A DNA stretch of 64,000 nucleotides, taken from Bifidobacterium angulatum DSM 20098 = JCM 7096 (GTDB lineage Bacteria; Actinomycetota; Actinomycetes; Actinomycetales; Bifidobacteriaceae). Below the pieces are notes generated by a model. It made no database searches. It was not told where the DNA came from and worked only from the letters and a program-made list of their open reading frames with translations. Position numbers and translations under genes: made by a program. The stretch lies in NCBI RefSeq assembly GCF_001025155.1, contig NZ_AP012322.1, forward strand, positions 682,001-746,000, read 5' to 3'. Numbering within the stretch: position 1 is the first letter of the stretch; every line of letters begins with the position of its first letter. Of the stretch, positions 8,590-18,500 are shown piece after piece.

Positions 8590-9831
8590 GTGGCAACCAA
8601 CGAAGAAACAATCGACGTGCATGAAGGCTGCCGAGTAGGGGAGAACCCCTGTTCGCCGCAGCATTCGCAGCATGCCGCTTCGCACCGGATCGCGCCGGTG
8701 AAACTCGGCAACATCGACGTGCCCACGCCCGTGGTGCTTTCGCCCATGGCCGGGGTGACGAACTGGCCATTCCGTGTGCTGTGCGAACAGTACGGACCCA
8801 GCGGCCTGTACGTTGCGGAGATGATCACCGCACGCGCACTGGTCGCACGCAACCCCAAGGCGTTGCGCCTATGCCGCTTCGACCCGAGCGAGCGGGTGCG
8901 CTCGCTGCAGCTGTACGGCGTGAACCCGGCCATTGTGGAGCAGGCGGCGAAGATCGTGGTCGATGAGAACATGGCCGATCATGTCGATCTGAACTTCGGC
9001 TGCCCGGTGCCCAAGGTCACCCGTCGTGGCGGCGGATCCGCGCTGCCATGGAAAACCGACCTGCTGCAGGAGATCATCAGCCGCGTGGTGAAGGTATGCT
9101 CTGCGGCGAATATTCCCGTAACGGCGAAATTCCGCGTCGGCATCGACCATGAGCATGAGACGTTCCTTCAGGCCGGGCATATCGCCCAGGAGGAGGGGTG
9201 CGCCGCCGTGACGCTGCACGCCCGCACCACCGCCGAATACTATGGCGGGCATTCCGATTGGACCCGCATCGCCGAATTGAAGCAGGAGCTTGACATCCCC
9301 GTGTTCGGCAACGGCGATATCTGGGGTGCGGACGATGCGCTGGCCATGATCGACCAGACCGGTTGCGACGGCGTGGCCATCGGCCGTGGCTGCCAGGGCC
9401 GCCCGTGGCTGTTCGCCGACATCAAGCATGCGTTCGAAGGCTCCACGCAGCGGATCAACCCCACACTGGGCGAGGTCTGTGCGGTGATCGAACGTCATGC
9501 CGAACTGCTGACCCGCTTCTACGACGGCGACGAGCGCATGGCCGTGCACGATCTGCGCAAGCACGTCGCGTGGTATCTGAAGGGCTTCCCCGTGGGCGGT
9601 TCCACGCGCAAGGCGTTCATGGAATGCGAGTCGCTTGACGATGTGCGCCGCGAGATCGGCCGGCTCGATCCGAACATGGTGTTCCCGCAGCGTGTGGTGG
9701 ACAAGCCTCGCGGTCGCGTGCGTTTCGCCAAGAAGGTGCATGTGCCGTACGGCTGGCTGGAGTCCCGAACCACCACCCATGAGGAACGGGAAACGCTGTT
9801 CGGCGACGACCCCATGGATGCAGGCTATTAG
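8590..9831 (+). CDS. dusB: tRNA-dihydrouridine synthase
   Basis: FMN enzyme that reduces specific uridines in tRNA. Family hallmarks: LSPMAGVTNWPFR near the N-terminus, the catalytic-Cys region LNFGCPVPKV with RRGGGSAL, HARTTAEYYGG, and the phosphate-binding VFGNGDIW and VAIGRGCQGRPW. The start is uncertain: GTG at 8590 or TTG at 8572, both without a convincing ribosome site, and homology begins some 35 residues in. The C-terminus carries an extra basic tail beyond the helical domain. DusB is the best family fit; substrate position is not readable from sequence. Confidence 0.9.
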   Translation: MATNEETIDVHEGCRVGENPCSPQHSQHAASHRIAPVKLGNIDVPTPVVLSPMAGVTNWPFRVLCEQYGPSGLYVAEMITARALVARNPKALRLCRFDPSERVRSLQLYGVNPAIVEQAAKIVVDENMADHVDLNFGCPVPKVTRRGGGSALPWKTDLLQEIISRVVKVCSAANIPVTAKFRVGIDHEHETFLQAGHIAQEEGCAAVTLHARTTAEYYGGHSDWTRIAELKQELDIPVFGNGDIWGADDALAMIDQTGCDGVAIGRGCQGRPWLFADIKHAFEGSTQRINPTLGEVCAVIERHAELLTRFYDGDERMAVHDLRKHVAWYLKGFPVGGSTRKAFMECESLDDVRREIGRLDPNMVFPQRVVDKPRGRVRFAKKVHVPYGWLESRTTTHEERETLFGDDPMDAGY

Positions 9832-9923
9832 GGGCTTGGATCAAGGAACCGACCACGGGGCCACGAGGGGAACACGCGGTGCAGGCGACGCGGAGAACCA
9901 GAAACCTGAAAATCACCTGATAA

Positions 9924-9962
9924 TGTATGCATACACTTGAAAAAAACGCCCGAAACGGGCGT
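9924..9962. promoter_or_regulatory. Palindrome TGTATGCATACA and adjacent hairpin upstream of ftsZ
   Basis: TGTATGCATACA (9924-9935) is a perfect 12-bp palindrome; ACGCCC..GGGCGT (9946-9962) is a hairpin preceded by six A, which on the minus strand would read as a terminator. A -10-like TAGAGT lies at 9972-9977. The palindrome could be an operator for ftsZ; no regulator is identified. Confidence 0.4.
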
Positions 9963-10009
9963 GCCCTGCGCTAGAGTTATGCGTAACCGTGTAAGGACAG
10001 GAGCCAAAC

Positions 10010-11245
10010 GTGAGCGAGAACGCCCAGACTGAGTTGAACGACAAGACCAATATCAAGGTTGTCGGTGTCGGTGGTGCAGGTGGTAACGCCGTAAACCGCA
10101 TGATCGCTGAAGGTCTGCAAAACGTTGAATTTGTGGCTATCAACACCGATGCCAAGGATCTGCTTCGCTCGGACGCCGACGTCAAGATCTCCCTGTCCGA
10201 CCAGACCAGCCGTGGGCTCGGCGCAGGCGCCGACCCGGAGAAGGGCGCCAAGGCCGCACAGGACCATCAGTCCGATATCGAAGAGGCGCTGAAGGGCGCC
10301 GATATGGTGTTCGTCACCTGCGGTGAGGGCGGCGGCACCGGTACCGGCGCAAGCCCGATCGTCGCCCGTGCGGCTCACCAGCAGGGGGCCCTCACCATCG
10401 CCGTGGTCACCCGTCCGTTCTCCTTCGAAGGCCCGCAGCGTGCCGCCTCCGCCAAATTCGGCATCGAGAACCTGCGTCAGGAAGTCGACGCGCTCATCGT
10501 CATTCCGAACGATCGCCTGCTTGAACTGTCCGACCGCTCCATCACCATCATGGATGCGTTCAAGACCGCCGACGGCGCACTGCTGTCCGGCGTGCAGGGC
10601 ATTACCGACCTCATTACCTCCAACTCCTACATTCACGTTGATTTCTCCGATGTCACCGCCATTCTGCGTGGCGCCGGCACCGCACTGTTCGGCATCGGTT
10701 CCGCGCGGGGCGAGGATCGCGCCACCCAGGCCGCCGAGCTGGCCATCAGCTCGCCGCTGCTGGAGGAAAGCATCGAAGGCGCCCACGGTGCACTGATCAA
10801 CGTTGCCGGCCCGACCGATATCGGCCTGCAGGAGGCCTCCGCTGCCGTGGAGCTCGTGCGCAAGGCCATTCACCCCGAAGCGCAGATCATCTGGGGTCTT
10901 GCCCTCGACGACGCCTATGGCGACGAAGTGCGCATCACCGTTATCGCGGCAGGCTTCGACTCCAACAAGCCCACCGCCGAGGAACGTGCCGCACAGGCGG
11001 CGCAGTCCGCTCCCGCAACGGCACCTGCGGCTGAACCCAAGGCCGAACCTGCTCCTGCCGCGCAGTCCGCTCCCGCAGCCGAACCGGCCCAGGCGGCACC
11101 CCAGCAGGCGGCTCCGCAACAGGCCGCCCCTCAGCAGTCCCCGTTCACGTTTGCTCCAGCGCCGGGCGAAACCCCGCAGCCCCAGAATCCTTCGTATTCT
11201 GCCGACCTGGGCGACGATTTGGATATTCCGGATTTTCTTCGCTGA
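10010..11245 (+). CDS. ftsZ: Cell division GTPase FtsZ
   Basis: Tubulin-like GTPase that forms the division ring. GTG start at 10010 with AGGACAGGAG upstream. The GTP-binding loop GEGGGTGTG is at about 105-113, GGAGGNAVNRM near the N-terminus, and NTDAKDL follows. After the globular domain a linker of Ala/Pro/Gln repeats (QQAAP units) leads to the conserved C-terminal peptide DDLDIPDFLR, the binding site for SepF and other partners. 411 residues is usual for actinobacteria. sepF follows after 35 bp, so both are probably co-transcribed. Confidence 0.98.
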   Translation: MSENAQTELNDKTNIKVVGVGGAGGNAVNRMIAEGLQNVEFVAINTDAKDLLRSDADVKISLSDQTSRGLGAGADPEKGAKAAQDHQSDIEEALKGADMVFVTCGEGGGTGTGASPIVARAAHQQGALTIAVVTRPFSFEGPQRAASAKFGIENLRQEVDALIVIPNDRLLELSDRSITIMDAFKTADGALLSGVQGITDLITSNSYIHVDFSDVTAILRGAGTALFGIGSARGEDRATQAAELAISSPLLEESIEGAHGALINVAGPTDIGLQEASAAVELVRKAIHPEAQIIWGLALDDAYGDEVRITVIAAGFDSNKPTAEERAAQAAQSAPATAPAAEPKAEPAPAAQSAPAAEPAQAAPQQAAPQQAAPQQSPFTFAPAPGETPQPQNPSYSADLGDDLDIPDFLR

Positions 11246-11280
11246 CGAAGGCCTGAAAAATTTAAGGAAAGGAACCTTGT

Positions 11281-11760
11281 ATGGCAGGGTTTATGAAGAA
11301 CGCGATGTCCTACCTCGGCATGTCCGATGTGGCGGACGATGATGATTTCGCAGTGGAGGAGGCGCCCGCGCCGGCAGCCGAAGGCACGTTCGACTCCGAC
11401 CACTCCGTGACGCCGATGCCTGCTGCTGCGCCGGCATCCCAGCAGTCGACCTCGTCCCGAACCACTCCTTTCCCCGGCAAGATGAGCCGTATCACCACCA
11501 TCCATCCAAAGACCTATGAGGATGCGCAGATGGTGGGCCGCGCCATCCGCGACGGCATCCCCGTGGTGCTCAACCTGACCGGTGTAGCAGAACCGATCGC
11601 CTACCGTATCGTGGACTTCTCCGCCGGCGTGGTGTTCGGCGTGCACGGCTCCATGGAGCGTGTGACCCCGCGCGTGTTCCTGCTGAGCCCAGCCCAGGTG
11701 AACATCAAGGTCGAGGAGGCGTCTTCCGCGGATTCCGCACGAAGCCTGTTCGCCAGCTGA
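11281..11760 (+). CDS. sepF: Cell division protein SepF, FtsZ membrane anchor
   Basis: 159-residue protein. The N-terminal MAGFMKNAMSYLG is an amphipathic membrane-targeting helix, followed by an acidic, Ala/Pro/Ser-rich linker to about residue 65 and the conserved SepF domain (ITTIHPKTYEDAQMVGRAIRDG, VLNLTGV, RIVDFSAGVVFGVHGSMERV, VFLLSPAQVNI). In actinobacteria, which lack FtsA, SepF is the main FtsZ tether. The ribosome site AAAGGAAC is present. Confidence 0.95.
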   Translation: MAGFMKNAMSYLGMSDVADDDDFAVEEAPAPAAEGTFDSDHSVTPMPAAAPASQQSTSSRTTPFPGKMSRITTIHPKTYEDAQMVGRAIRDGIPVVLNLTGVAEPIAYRIVDFSAGVVFGVHGSMERVTPRVFLLSPAQVNIKVEEASSADSARSLFAS

Positions 11761-11946
11761 ACCGGCAGGCTATCGCCTGACTGCATCGACGCCGTGGTGC
11801 GGATAGGCCGCGAAACACACACGGAATCGATAGGGGCGTCCGGAGCCATGGCTGTTCCGGGCGCCCGAATCATATGCGGCCGTTGCGCAAACGGCCGGCC
11901 AGTACGTTCCGGGCGTAATGCCCGCATTCCTTGATACGGTGGGTTT

Positions 11947-12228
11947 ATGCTGATTTATCTGTTGTTGCGCATCATCAACTTTGCAATCGACGCGTACCTT
12001 GCGGTGCTGTTCATCCGTATGCTGCTGGACTGGGCCTCGATACTCTTCCCACGCTGGTATCCAAGAGGATTCGTGGCTGAGCTCATCAACGCCGTGTACA
12101 TGGCGACCGAGCCTCCGCTGCGATGGCTGAGGCGCTACATTCCGCCGATCCGCATGGGTGCCATCGGATTGGATGTCAGCTTTATGGTGCTGTACTTCCT
12201 GCTCGTCGTGCTACGAGTGCTGATCTGA
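11947..12228 (+). CDS. YggT-family integral membrane protein
   Basis: 93 residues with two hydrophobic segments (about 1-27 and 70-93) and the family pattern VLFIRMLLDWASILFPRW, ATEPPLRWLRRYIPP. Function is not established; members often sit between sepF and divIVA, as here, and are linked to envelope or division. No ribosome site is evident; TACGGT (11935-11940) ends 6 nt before the ATG, so the message may be leaderless. Confidence 0.88.
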   Translation: MLIYLLLRIINFAIDAYLAVLFIRMLLDWASILFPRWYPRGFVAELINAVYMATEPPLRWLRRYIPPIRMGAIGLDVSFMVLYFLLVVLRVLI

Positions 12229-12368
12229 CAGGCCAACGACAGGTCAAGACAAGCCAAAAGGCTTGAATAATCGCCGTTCTGCCCACATGAGACCGTGTTA
12301 CGTGGTAAGGTCGAAAATGTTATCAACGTAACCGAGGCATACACGGCCTTGAATCGAGGTGTAATTTT

Positions 12369-13760
12369 ATGGTTCTGTTGACGCCGAAGGACATCAGGGA
12401 ACATCGTTTCCAGCTCGTGCGCTTCAAGGAAGGGTATAACGCTGACGAGGTCGACGAGTTCCTTGATCAGGTCACCGAGACCATTGAGGCTCTTGGTAAG
12501 CAGGCTGTCGCTGGCGGCCAGTCCACCCAGGCTCTTGGCCCGGAAGTCTCGTCGCTGAACACGAAGATCTCCGATCTTACTGCACAGGTGCAGCAGCTGC
12601 AGAACGAGAATACCGAACTGAAGAGCGTCGCTGCGGCTGCGTCCTCCAACAACGACAACGATGTTCTGACCGCCAAGCTGAACGAGGCCACCGCAAAGCT
12701 CTCCGAAACCGAAGAGGCGAACCGCACGCTTGCCTCCAGCAATGAGCAGCTGAAGGGCCAGGTCGATCAGCTGAACGCCCAGATCGACCAGCTCACCGCA
12801 CAGGCGGCACAGGCTTCCGGCAATCAGGACGCCGTGGCCCAGCAGATCGCAGCGGTCCAGCAGGAGCGCGATCAGTTCCGCGCCCAGAGCGAACAGCTGC
12901 GCGGCCAGCTGGAGCAGTTCCAGGCCAACAACCAGCAGCTTCAGGCCCAGGGCCAGCAGCTTCAGGCTCAGGCCGGGGATCTCGCCAAGAAGCTTCAGGA
13001 ATCCCAGAAGCGCGAAGAACAGCTGCGCGAACAGCTGTCCAAGGTCGAGCCGAGCACTGAAACCGGCTCCCTGCAGAAGATCGCCGGCGCCGCCGCAAGC
13101 GGTGGCAACGAGGCCGAACGCGCCACGGCAATGCTCTCCCTGGCCATGCAGCTGCATGATCAGTATGTCGACAAGGGCAAGGCCAAGGCTCAGGAGCTGG
13201 CCGAGGAAAGCCAGCGTGAGTATGACGCATTGATCGCCAAGGCCAACGAGTACTCCAACCATTCGCATGGCGAGGCCGACGAATACAACAAGCGCACCCA
13301 TGCCGAGGCCGACGCCTACAGCGCGAAGACCCGCAACGATGCCGACGCCTATTCGCAGACCACGCGCGCCGAGGCCGACGCCTATTCCGAGAAGACCCGT
13401 CAGGATGCCGACACCTACCTGAGCGGCAAGCACAACGAGGCCGACGAATACGAGGCCCAGGTTCAGAGGCGTGCCTCCGAGTACGATCAGCAGACTCGTA
13501 CCGCAGCCGACGAATACGAGGCCCAGGTTCAGAAGCGTGCCTCCGAGTACGATCAGCAGACTCGTACCGCAGCCGACGAATACGCTCAGCAGGTGCGTGA
13601 CAACCTCACCCACCAGTCCAAGGTCATCGAAGGCAACATTCAGGGGCTCAAGCAGTTCGAGACCGAGTATCGTGCTCGCCTGACCGACTTCCTGAACAAC
13701 CTGCAGCAGCAGGTGTCCGATAGCAACAACTACGACAAGATCGAGCAGCCTGGCCAGTGA
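12369..13760 (+). CDS. divIVA: DivIVA/Wag31-family polar growth protein with a long 11-residue-repeat coiled coil
   Basis: Curvature-sensing coiled-coil scaffold that directs polar wall growth in actinobacteria. The N-terminal DivIVA domain is clear (LLTPKDIREHRFQLVRFKEGYNADEVDEFLDQV). At 463 residues it is much longer than the usual 260-300. Residues 100-235 are Gln/Glu-rich coiled coil; residues 301-410 are ten consecutive 11-residue units of the type xEADAYSxKTR. The last units include a 66-bp tandem duplication (13443-13508 and 13509-13574, one base different). Ribosome site GAGG lies 9 nt before the ATG. Its stop overlaps the lspA start (GTGA). Confidence 0.93.
   Translation: MVLLTPKDIREHRFQLVRFKEGYNADEVDEFLDQVTETIEALGKQAVAGGQSTQALGPEVSSLNTKISDLTAQVQQLQNENTELKSVAAAASSNNDNDVLTAKLNEATAKLSETEEANRTLASSNEQLKGQVDQLNAQIDQLTAQAAQASGNQDAVAQQIAAVQQERDQFRAQSEQLRGQLEQFQANNQQLQAQGQQLQAQAGDLAKKLQESQKREEQLREQLSKVEPSTETGSLQKIAGAAASGGNEAERATAMLSLAMQLHDQYVDKGKAKAQELAEESQREYDALIAKANEYSNHSHGEADEYNKRTHAEADAYSAKTRNDADAYSQTTRAEADAYSEKTRQDADTYLSGKHNEADEYEAQVQRRASEYDQQTRTAADEYEAQVQKRASEYDQQTRTAADEYAQQVRDNLTHQSKVIEGNIQGLKQFETEYRARLTDFLNNLQQQVSDSNNYDKIEQPGQ
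13269..13598 (+). repeat. Ten in-frame 33-bp (11-residue) repeats in divIVA, two of them within a 66-bp tandem duplication
   Basis: Units run GEADEYNKRTH, AEADAYSAKTR, NDADAYSQTTR, AEADAYSEKTR and so on to TAADEYAQQVR without a gap. The near-identical 66-bp pair at 13443-13574 implies recent duplication. Confidence 0.92.
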
Positions 13761-14362
13761 GTGGCAAGACTCTAGCGGGACGGCCACGCGTGTGCGTGGC
13801 CGTCTTTGTGTGCGTGGCGGCGGTGGCCCTGCTGCTTGATCAGATCAGCAAGCTGTGGGCATTGTCCGCATTGTCAGGCGGCCAGTCGATGCGAGTCATC
13901 GACGGTCTGCTGTCGTTCACACTGGTGCGTAATCCGGGCGCTTCGCTGGGCCTGGGATCGAACTTCACCTGGGTGATTTCCATACTCGCCATGGTGGCTT
14001 GCGTGGTCATCGTGGTGCTCGGCCTGCGTACCACGTCCAAGGCATGGGCCGCGACGCTCGGTTGCGCTTTTGCGGGAGCGCTCGGCAATCTCGTCGATCG
14101 CGTGAGCTATGCGGATGGGTTCTTGAACGGCAAGGTCGTGGATTTCATCGATTACGGATGGTCCGTGGGCAATGTTGCCGATATTTTCCTCACCATCGCC
14201 GGCGTGGCCATTGTAGCGATGATTCTGGTGAACGTGCCGTTTTCCGACGAAGCGCAGTCGGCCGAATCCGTCGCCTCCGCGGAAGCGTCGGCATCGGCGT
14301 CAGCAGCATCGTCTGCACCGTCCGAACTCGAATCAAGCGAACAGGGAAGTAAGGCTCAATGA
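13757..14362 (+). CDS. lspA: Lipoprotein signal peptidase (signal peptidase II)
   Basis: Membrane aspartyl protease that cuts prolipoproteins at the lipobox. Four hydrophobic segments, LLLDQISKLWAL early, VRNPGASLGLG, and the two catalytic aspartate motifs GNLVDRV and NVADIFL are all present. The C-terminus carries an extra Ala/Ser/Glu-rich tail of about 38 residues. GTG start overlaps the divIVA stop, and its stop overlaps the rluD start, so the three genes are coupled. Lipoprotein substrates in the window include the peptide-binding protein and a small lipoprotein at 46.1 kb. Confidence 0.95.
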   Translation: MSGKTLAGRPRVCVAVFVCVAAVALLLDQISKLWALSALSGGQSMRVIDGLLSFTLVRNPGASLGLGSNFTWVISILAMVACVVIVVLGLRTTSKAWAATLGCAFAGALGNLVDRVSYADGFLNGKVVDFIDYGWSVGNVADIFLTIAGVAIVAMILVNVPFSDEAQSAESVASAEASASASAASSAPSELESSEQGSKAQ

Positions 14363-15303
14363 GTCGTGTGGTTCCAGCTCCAGATGCGCTTGTCGGCGCA
14401 CGTTTCGATGTGGCCGTCTCCAAGATGCTTGGTGTTTCACGGTCCAAGGCCGCCACGCTGATCGACACCGGTCAGGTGCGTGTGCTCGATCGCGAGATCA
14501 CCAAATCCACTACGCTTCAGGCGGGGGAGACCGTGGAGATCGACCTGGTCGAGGAACGCAAGGAGCCGGAACCCATCGCCAACGATATGGCGATCGTGTA
14601 CGAGGACGACGACGTGGTCGTGGTCGACAAGCCGGTCGGCGTGGCCGCGCACGCATCCGTAGGCTGGACGGGTCCGACCGTGCTGGGCAGCCTGCTCGAT
14701 CGCGGCGTGCATATCACCGCGTATGGTGCCGCAGGCAGGCAGGGCATTGTCTCCCGGCTTGACGTGGGTACATCTGGGTTGATGCTGGTATGCAAATCCG
14801 ATCTGGCCTATGTGGAGATGCGCCGGCAGTTCGCCGAGCATGAGGTGGTCAAAACCTACCATGCGCTCGTGCAAGGCAATCTCAAAGAAGACAGGGCGAC
14901 CATCGAAGCGCCGATCGGGCGTGCGAAGGTCTCCGATTTCCGGTTCTGCGTTACGCCTGCCGGCAAGCCGGCCATCACGCATTGGGATGTGATGGAGCGC
15001 TTCGGCAGCGAGGCCACCCTGGTCAAAGTAAATTTGGAAACAGGGCGCACGCATCAGATCCGCGTGCATTTTTCGTCCATCGGGCATCCGCTGGTGGGCG
15101 ACCACATGTATGGCGCGAACCCGGTGCTTGCCGAGGATCTGAACATCGAACGCCAGTGGCTGCACGCCATGCAGCTGGAATTCCGCCATCCACGCACACA
15201 TGTGTGGACCACGGTGACCAGCTCGTACCCGGCCGATCTTGCGCATGCGCTGGACGCCATGCGGGCGCGGCACGCCGATAATGGCGAAGCCCCTGCCCGC
15301 TGA
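14359..15303 (+). CDS. rluD: RluA/RluD-family 23S rRNA pseudouridine synthase
   Basis: 314 residues with an N-terminal S4 RNA-binding domain (FDVAVSKMLGVSRSKAATLIDTG) and the catalytic domain. The active site reads SRLDVGTSG in place of the common HRLDxxTSG; the catalytic Asp is kept. The conserved ETGRTHQIRVHF and GHPLVGDHMYG motifs are present. lspA-rluD adjacency is widespread in bacteria. The exact target uridines cannot be read from sequence. Confidence 0.92.
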   Translation: MSRVVPAPDALVGARFDVAVSKMLGVSRSKAATLIDTGQVRVLDREITKSTTLQAGETVEIDLVEERKEPEPIANDMAIVYEDDDVVVVDKPVGVAAHASVGWTGPTVLGSLLDRGVHITAYGAAGRQGIVSRLDVGTSGLMLVCKSDLAYVEMRRQFAEHEVVKTYHALVQGNLKEDRATIEAPIGRAKVSDFRFCVTPAGKPAITHWDVMERFGSEATLVKVNLETGRTHQIRVHFSSIGHPLVGDHMYGANPVLAEDLNIERQWLHAMQLEFRHPRTHVWTTVTSSYPADLAHALDAMRARHADNGEAPAR

Positions 15304-15361
15304 CGCACGGTCGCAGAGTCCGCTGAATCTGCTGATACGGCTCGTATAGCACGGGCATCTT

Positions 15362-15458
15362 CCCCAAACCGCCGATGCTCAGCCTCCTCTCAGTGTCGGT
15401 AGTTTAGGTGTTCCTCAATCTGCCGACGGTGAGAGACGTGTGAGCGTCGGCAGATTGA
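15362..15458. repeat. Two adjacent palindromic repeat units after rluD
   Basis: Unit 1 (15362-15409) has an imperfect stem built on AAACCGCCGATGCT and AGTGTCGGTAGTTT; unit 2 (15415-15458) has perfect 14-bp arms TCAATCTGCCGACG and CGTCGGCAGATTGA. They are joined by TTCCTC. They fill most of the 255-bp gap between rluD and dnaE and may act as the rluD terminator. Confidence 0.8.
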
Positions 15459-15502
15459 GAAAAGAGTTGCCGTTGGACGCCAGTCCAATCGGTTGTGCAT
15501 TC

Positions 15503-15551
15503 AATCAGTGCATGTAAATCAGTGCATGTAAATCAATGCATGCGGTACATT
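15503..15551 (+). promoter_or_regulatory. Three 14-bp tandem repeats and a -10 element before dnaE
   Basis: AATCAGTGCATGTA occurs at 15503-15516 and 15517-15530, with a degenerate third copy at 15531-15544. TACATT (15546-15551) is 7 nt before the ATG, so transcription would begin at the start codon. Each repeat holds TGCATG, a plausible protein-binding half-site. Confidence 0.5.
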
Positions 15552-15558
15552 AGAGAGT

Positions 15559-18500
15559 ATGTCTGATTCGGGAAACTTCGTACATCTGCACAATCACACG
15601 CATTATTCGCTGCTGGACGGCGCGTCGAAAATCCCCGAATTGGCGAAATACGCGGCCGATCTCAGTATGCCGGCAGTTGGCATCACCGATCACGGCAACA
15701 TGCATGGCGCCTACGAGATGTATACCAACTGCGTCAAAGTTGGCGTCAAGCCGATTATCGGCATCGAAGCGTATGTGACGCCGGAAACCGCCCGTCAGGA
15801 TAAAAGCCGCGTGCATTGGGGCACCGAAGCCCAGCGGCGCGACGACGTGTCCGGCGGCGGTCTGATCACCCACCTGACGTTGTGGGCGGAGAACGACGAG
15901 GGCTTGGTGAACCTCATCAAAGCCAGTTCCGTAGCCAACCTTGAAGGCCGCGTGCAACGCTACCCGCGTATGGATAAAGAGGTGCTTTCCACCTATTCCA
16001 AGGGTGTGATCTGCGGGTCCGGCTGCCCGTCTGGCATCATCCAGACCAGGCTTGCGCTGGGCCAGTTTGACGAGGCACTGCGTGCGGCAGGCGAATTGCA
16101 GGACATTTTCGGCAAAGACAATTTCTTCATCGAGATCATGGACCATGGGCTGACCATCGAAAACCGCAATATCCCCGGTCTGCTCGAAATCGCCAAGAAG
16201 CTCGATGCACCGCTGCTGGCCACGAACGATTCCCACTACGTGCACGCCGAGGATGCGGAGGCGCAGGACGCCATGTTGTGCATCAACTCCGGCAGTCATC
16301 TGGACGATCCTAACCGTTTCAAATTCGACGGCACGGGCTACTACCTGAAGCCCGCCGAGGAGATGCGCGAGATCTTCAAGGAATTCCCGGGGGCATGCGA
16401 CAACACGCTGGAAATTGCCGAACGGTGCAACGTGATGTTCGACGATCACGAGGACGGCGCGTTCATGCCGCAGTTCGACTGCCCCGAAGGCTGGGATGAG
16501 GCGTCGCTCTTCCTGAAGAAGGTGGAGGAAGGCCTGGAACGCCGGTACGACAACAATGTGCCGGAGGAGGTGTCCAAGCAGGCCGACTACGAGTGCGGTG
16601 TGATCTGCCAGATGCAGTTCTGCGGCTACTTCCTGGTGGTGGCCGACTACATCCAGTGGGTGAAGGACCACGGCATCATGGTGGGGCCGGGGCGTGGCTC
16701 CGCGGCAGGTTCGATGGTGGCCTATGCCATGGGCATCACCGAACTCGACCCGTTGAAGCATGGTCTGATCTTCGAACGCTTCCTGAACCCGGAACGTGTG
16801 TCGCTGCCTGATATCGATGTCGATTTCGACCCGGAGGGGCGTCTGCACGTCATCGACTACTGCGGTGAGAAGTACGGCCGCGACAAGGTGGCGCAGTGCG
16901 TGATCTACGGTGTGATCAAAACCAAGCAGGCGTTGAAGGATTCCGCACGCATCATGGGCTACGACTTTGCCATGGGCGACAAGGTCACCAAGGCGCTGCC
17001 GCCGAGCAAGAACGGCAAGGACGCGAGCCTGAAGGAGATCTTCGATCCCACGTCGAAGCATTATGCCGAGGCGCGTGAGTTCCGCGAACTGTATGAGTCC
17101 GATCCGGACGCGCACAAGATCATCGACAAGGCGAAGACCATCGAGGGGCTGATCCGCCAGACCGGTGTGCACGCCTGCGCCACCATCATGGGTAGCGAGC
17201 CGATCACCGATACTTCGCCGCTGCTGCAGCGCGTGGATAACACCGTCACCACCACGTTCGAATACCATACGTGCGAAACGCTGGGTCTGGTCAAGATGGA
17301 TTTCCTTGGCCTGTCCAACTTGACGGTCATCCAGGACACGTTGAAGAACATCGTGGCCAACGGCAAGGACCCGGTGGACTACACCAAGATTCCGCTGGAC
17401 GACAAGGAAACCTACCAGCTGTTGGCGCGTGGCGACACTCTGGGCGTGTTCCAGCTTGATTCCGACGGCATGCGTGCGCTGCTCAAATCGTTGAAGCCCG
17501 ATAACTTCAACGATATTTCCGCACTGATCGCGTTGTACCGCCCGGGCCCGATGGATATGGATTCGCATAACAACTATGCGAAGCGTAAGAACGGATTGCA
17601 GAAGATCGAGCCGATCCACCCGGAGCTGGAGGAGCCGCTCAAGCAGGTGCTCGACGAGACGTACGGTCTGATCGTGTACCAGGAGCAGGTGCAGTCGGCG
17701 GCGCGAATCCTGGCGGGCTATTCGCTGGGCAAGGCAGACGTGCTGCGCCGAGCCATGGGCAAGAAGAAGCCGGAGGTGCTGGCCAAGGAGAAGATCCCGT
17801 TCTTCCAGGGCATGAAGGAGCACGGGTATTCCGAAGAGGCCGCGCAGGCCGTGTGGGATGTGCTCGTGCCGTTCTCCGGCTATGCGTTCAACAAGGCGCA
17901 TTCCGCCGCATACGGTTTGATCTCGTATTGGACGGCGTATCTGAAGACGCATTACCCGGTCGAGTTCATGGCCGCGTTGCTGCAGGGCACCAAGGACAAC
18001 AAGGACAAGACCGCGTTGTACTTGGGCGAGGCTAGGCGCATGGGCATCCAGGTGCTGTCGCCGGATGTGAATGAATCCGTGTACGCCTACTCCGCTGTGG
18101 GCGACGTGGTGCGCTTCGGTTTGGGCGCCATCCGCAACGTGGGTGATAAGGCCGTGGCCGACATCATCGCCGAGCGTGAGGGCAAGCGCGGCAAGTTCGT
18201 GAACTTCATGGACTTCGTGCGTCGTGTGCCGCTCAGCGCGTTGAACCGTCGTTTGGTGGAATCGCTGATCAAGGCCGGCGCGTTCGATTCGATTGATCCG
18301 AATCGTCGTGCGCTGTATCAGATTCACGAAACCGCTATCGAATCGGTGGTGGGTTTGAAGCGCAAGGAGGCCGAAGGCCAGTTTGATCTGTTCAGCGACA
18401 TGGATGATGCCGACGAACAGGATGTGATGGGCGACGCTTCCGTCACCGTGCCCGATGTGGAGGAGTGGGATAAGAAGACCAAGCTGAATTTCGAACGCGA

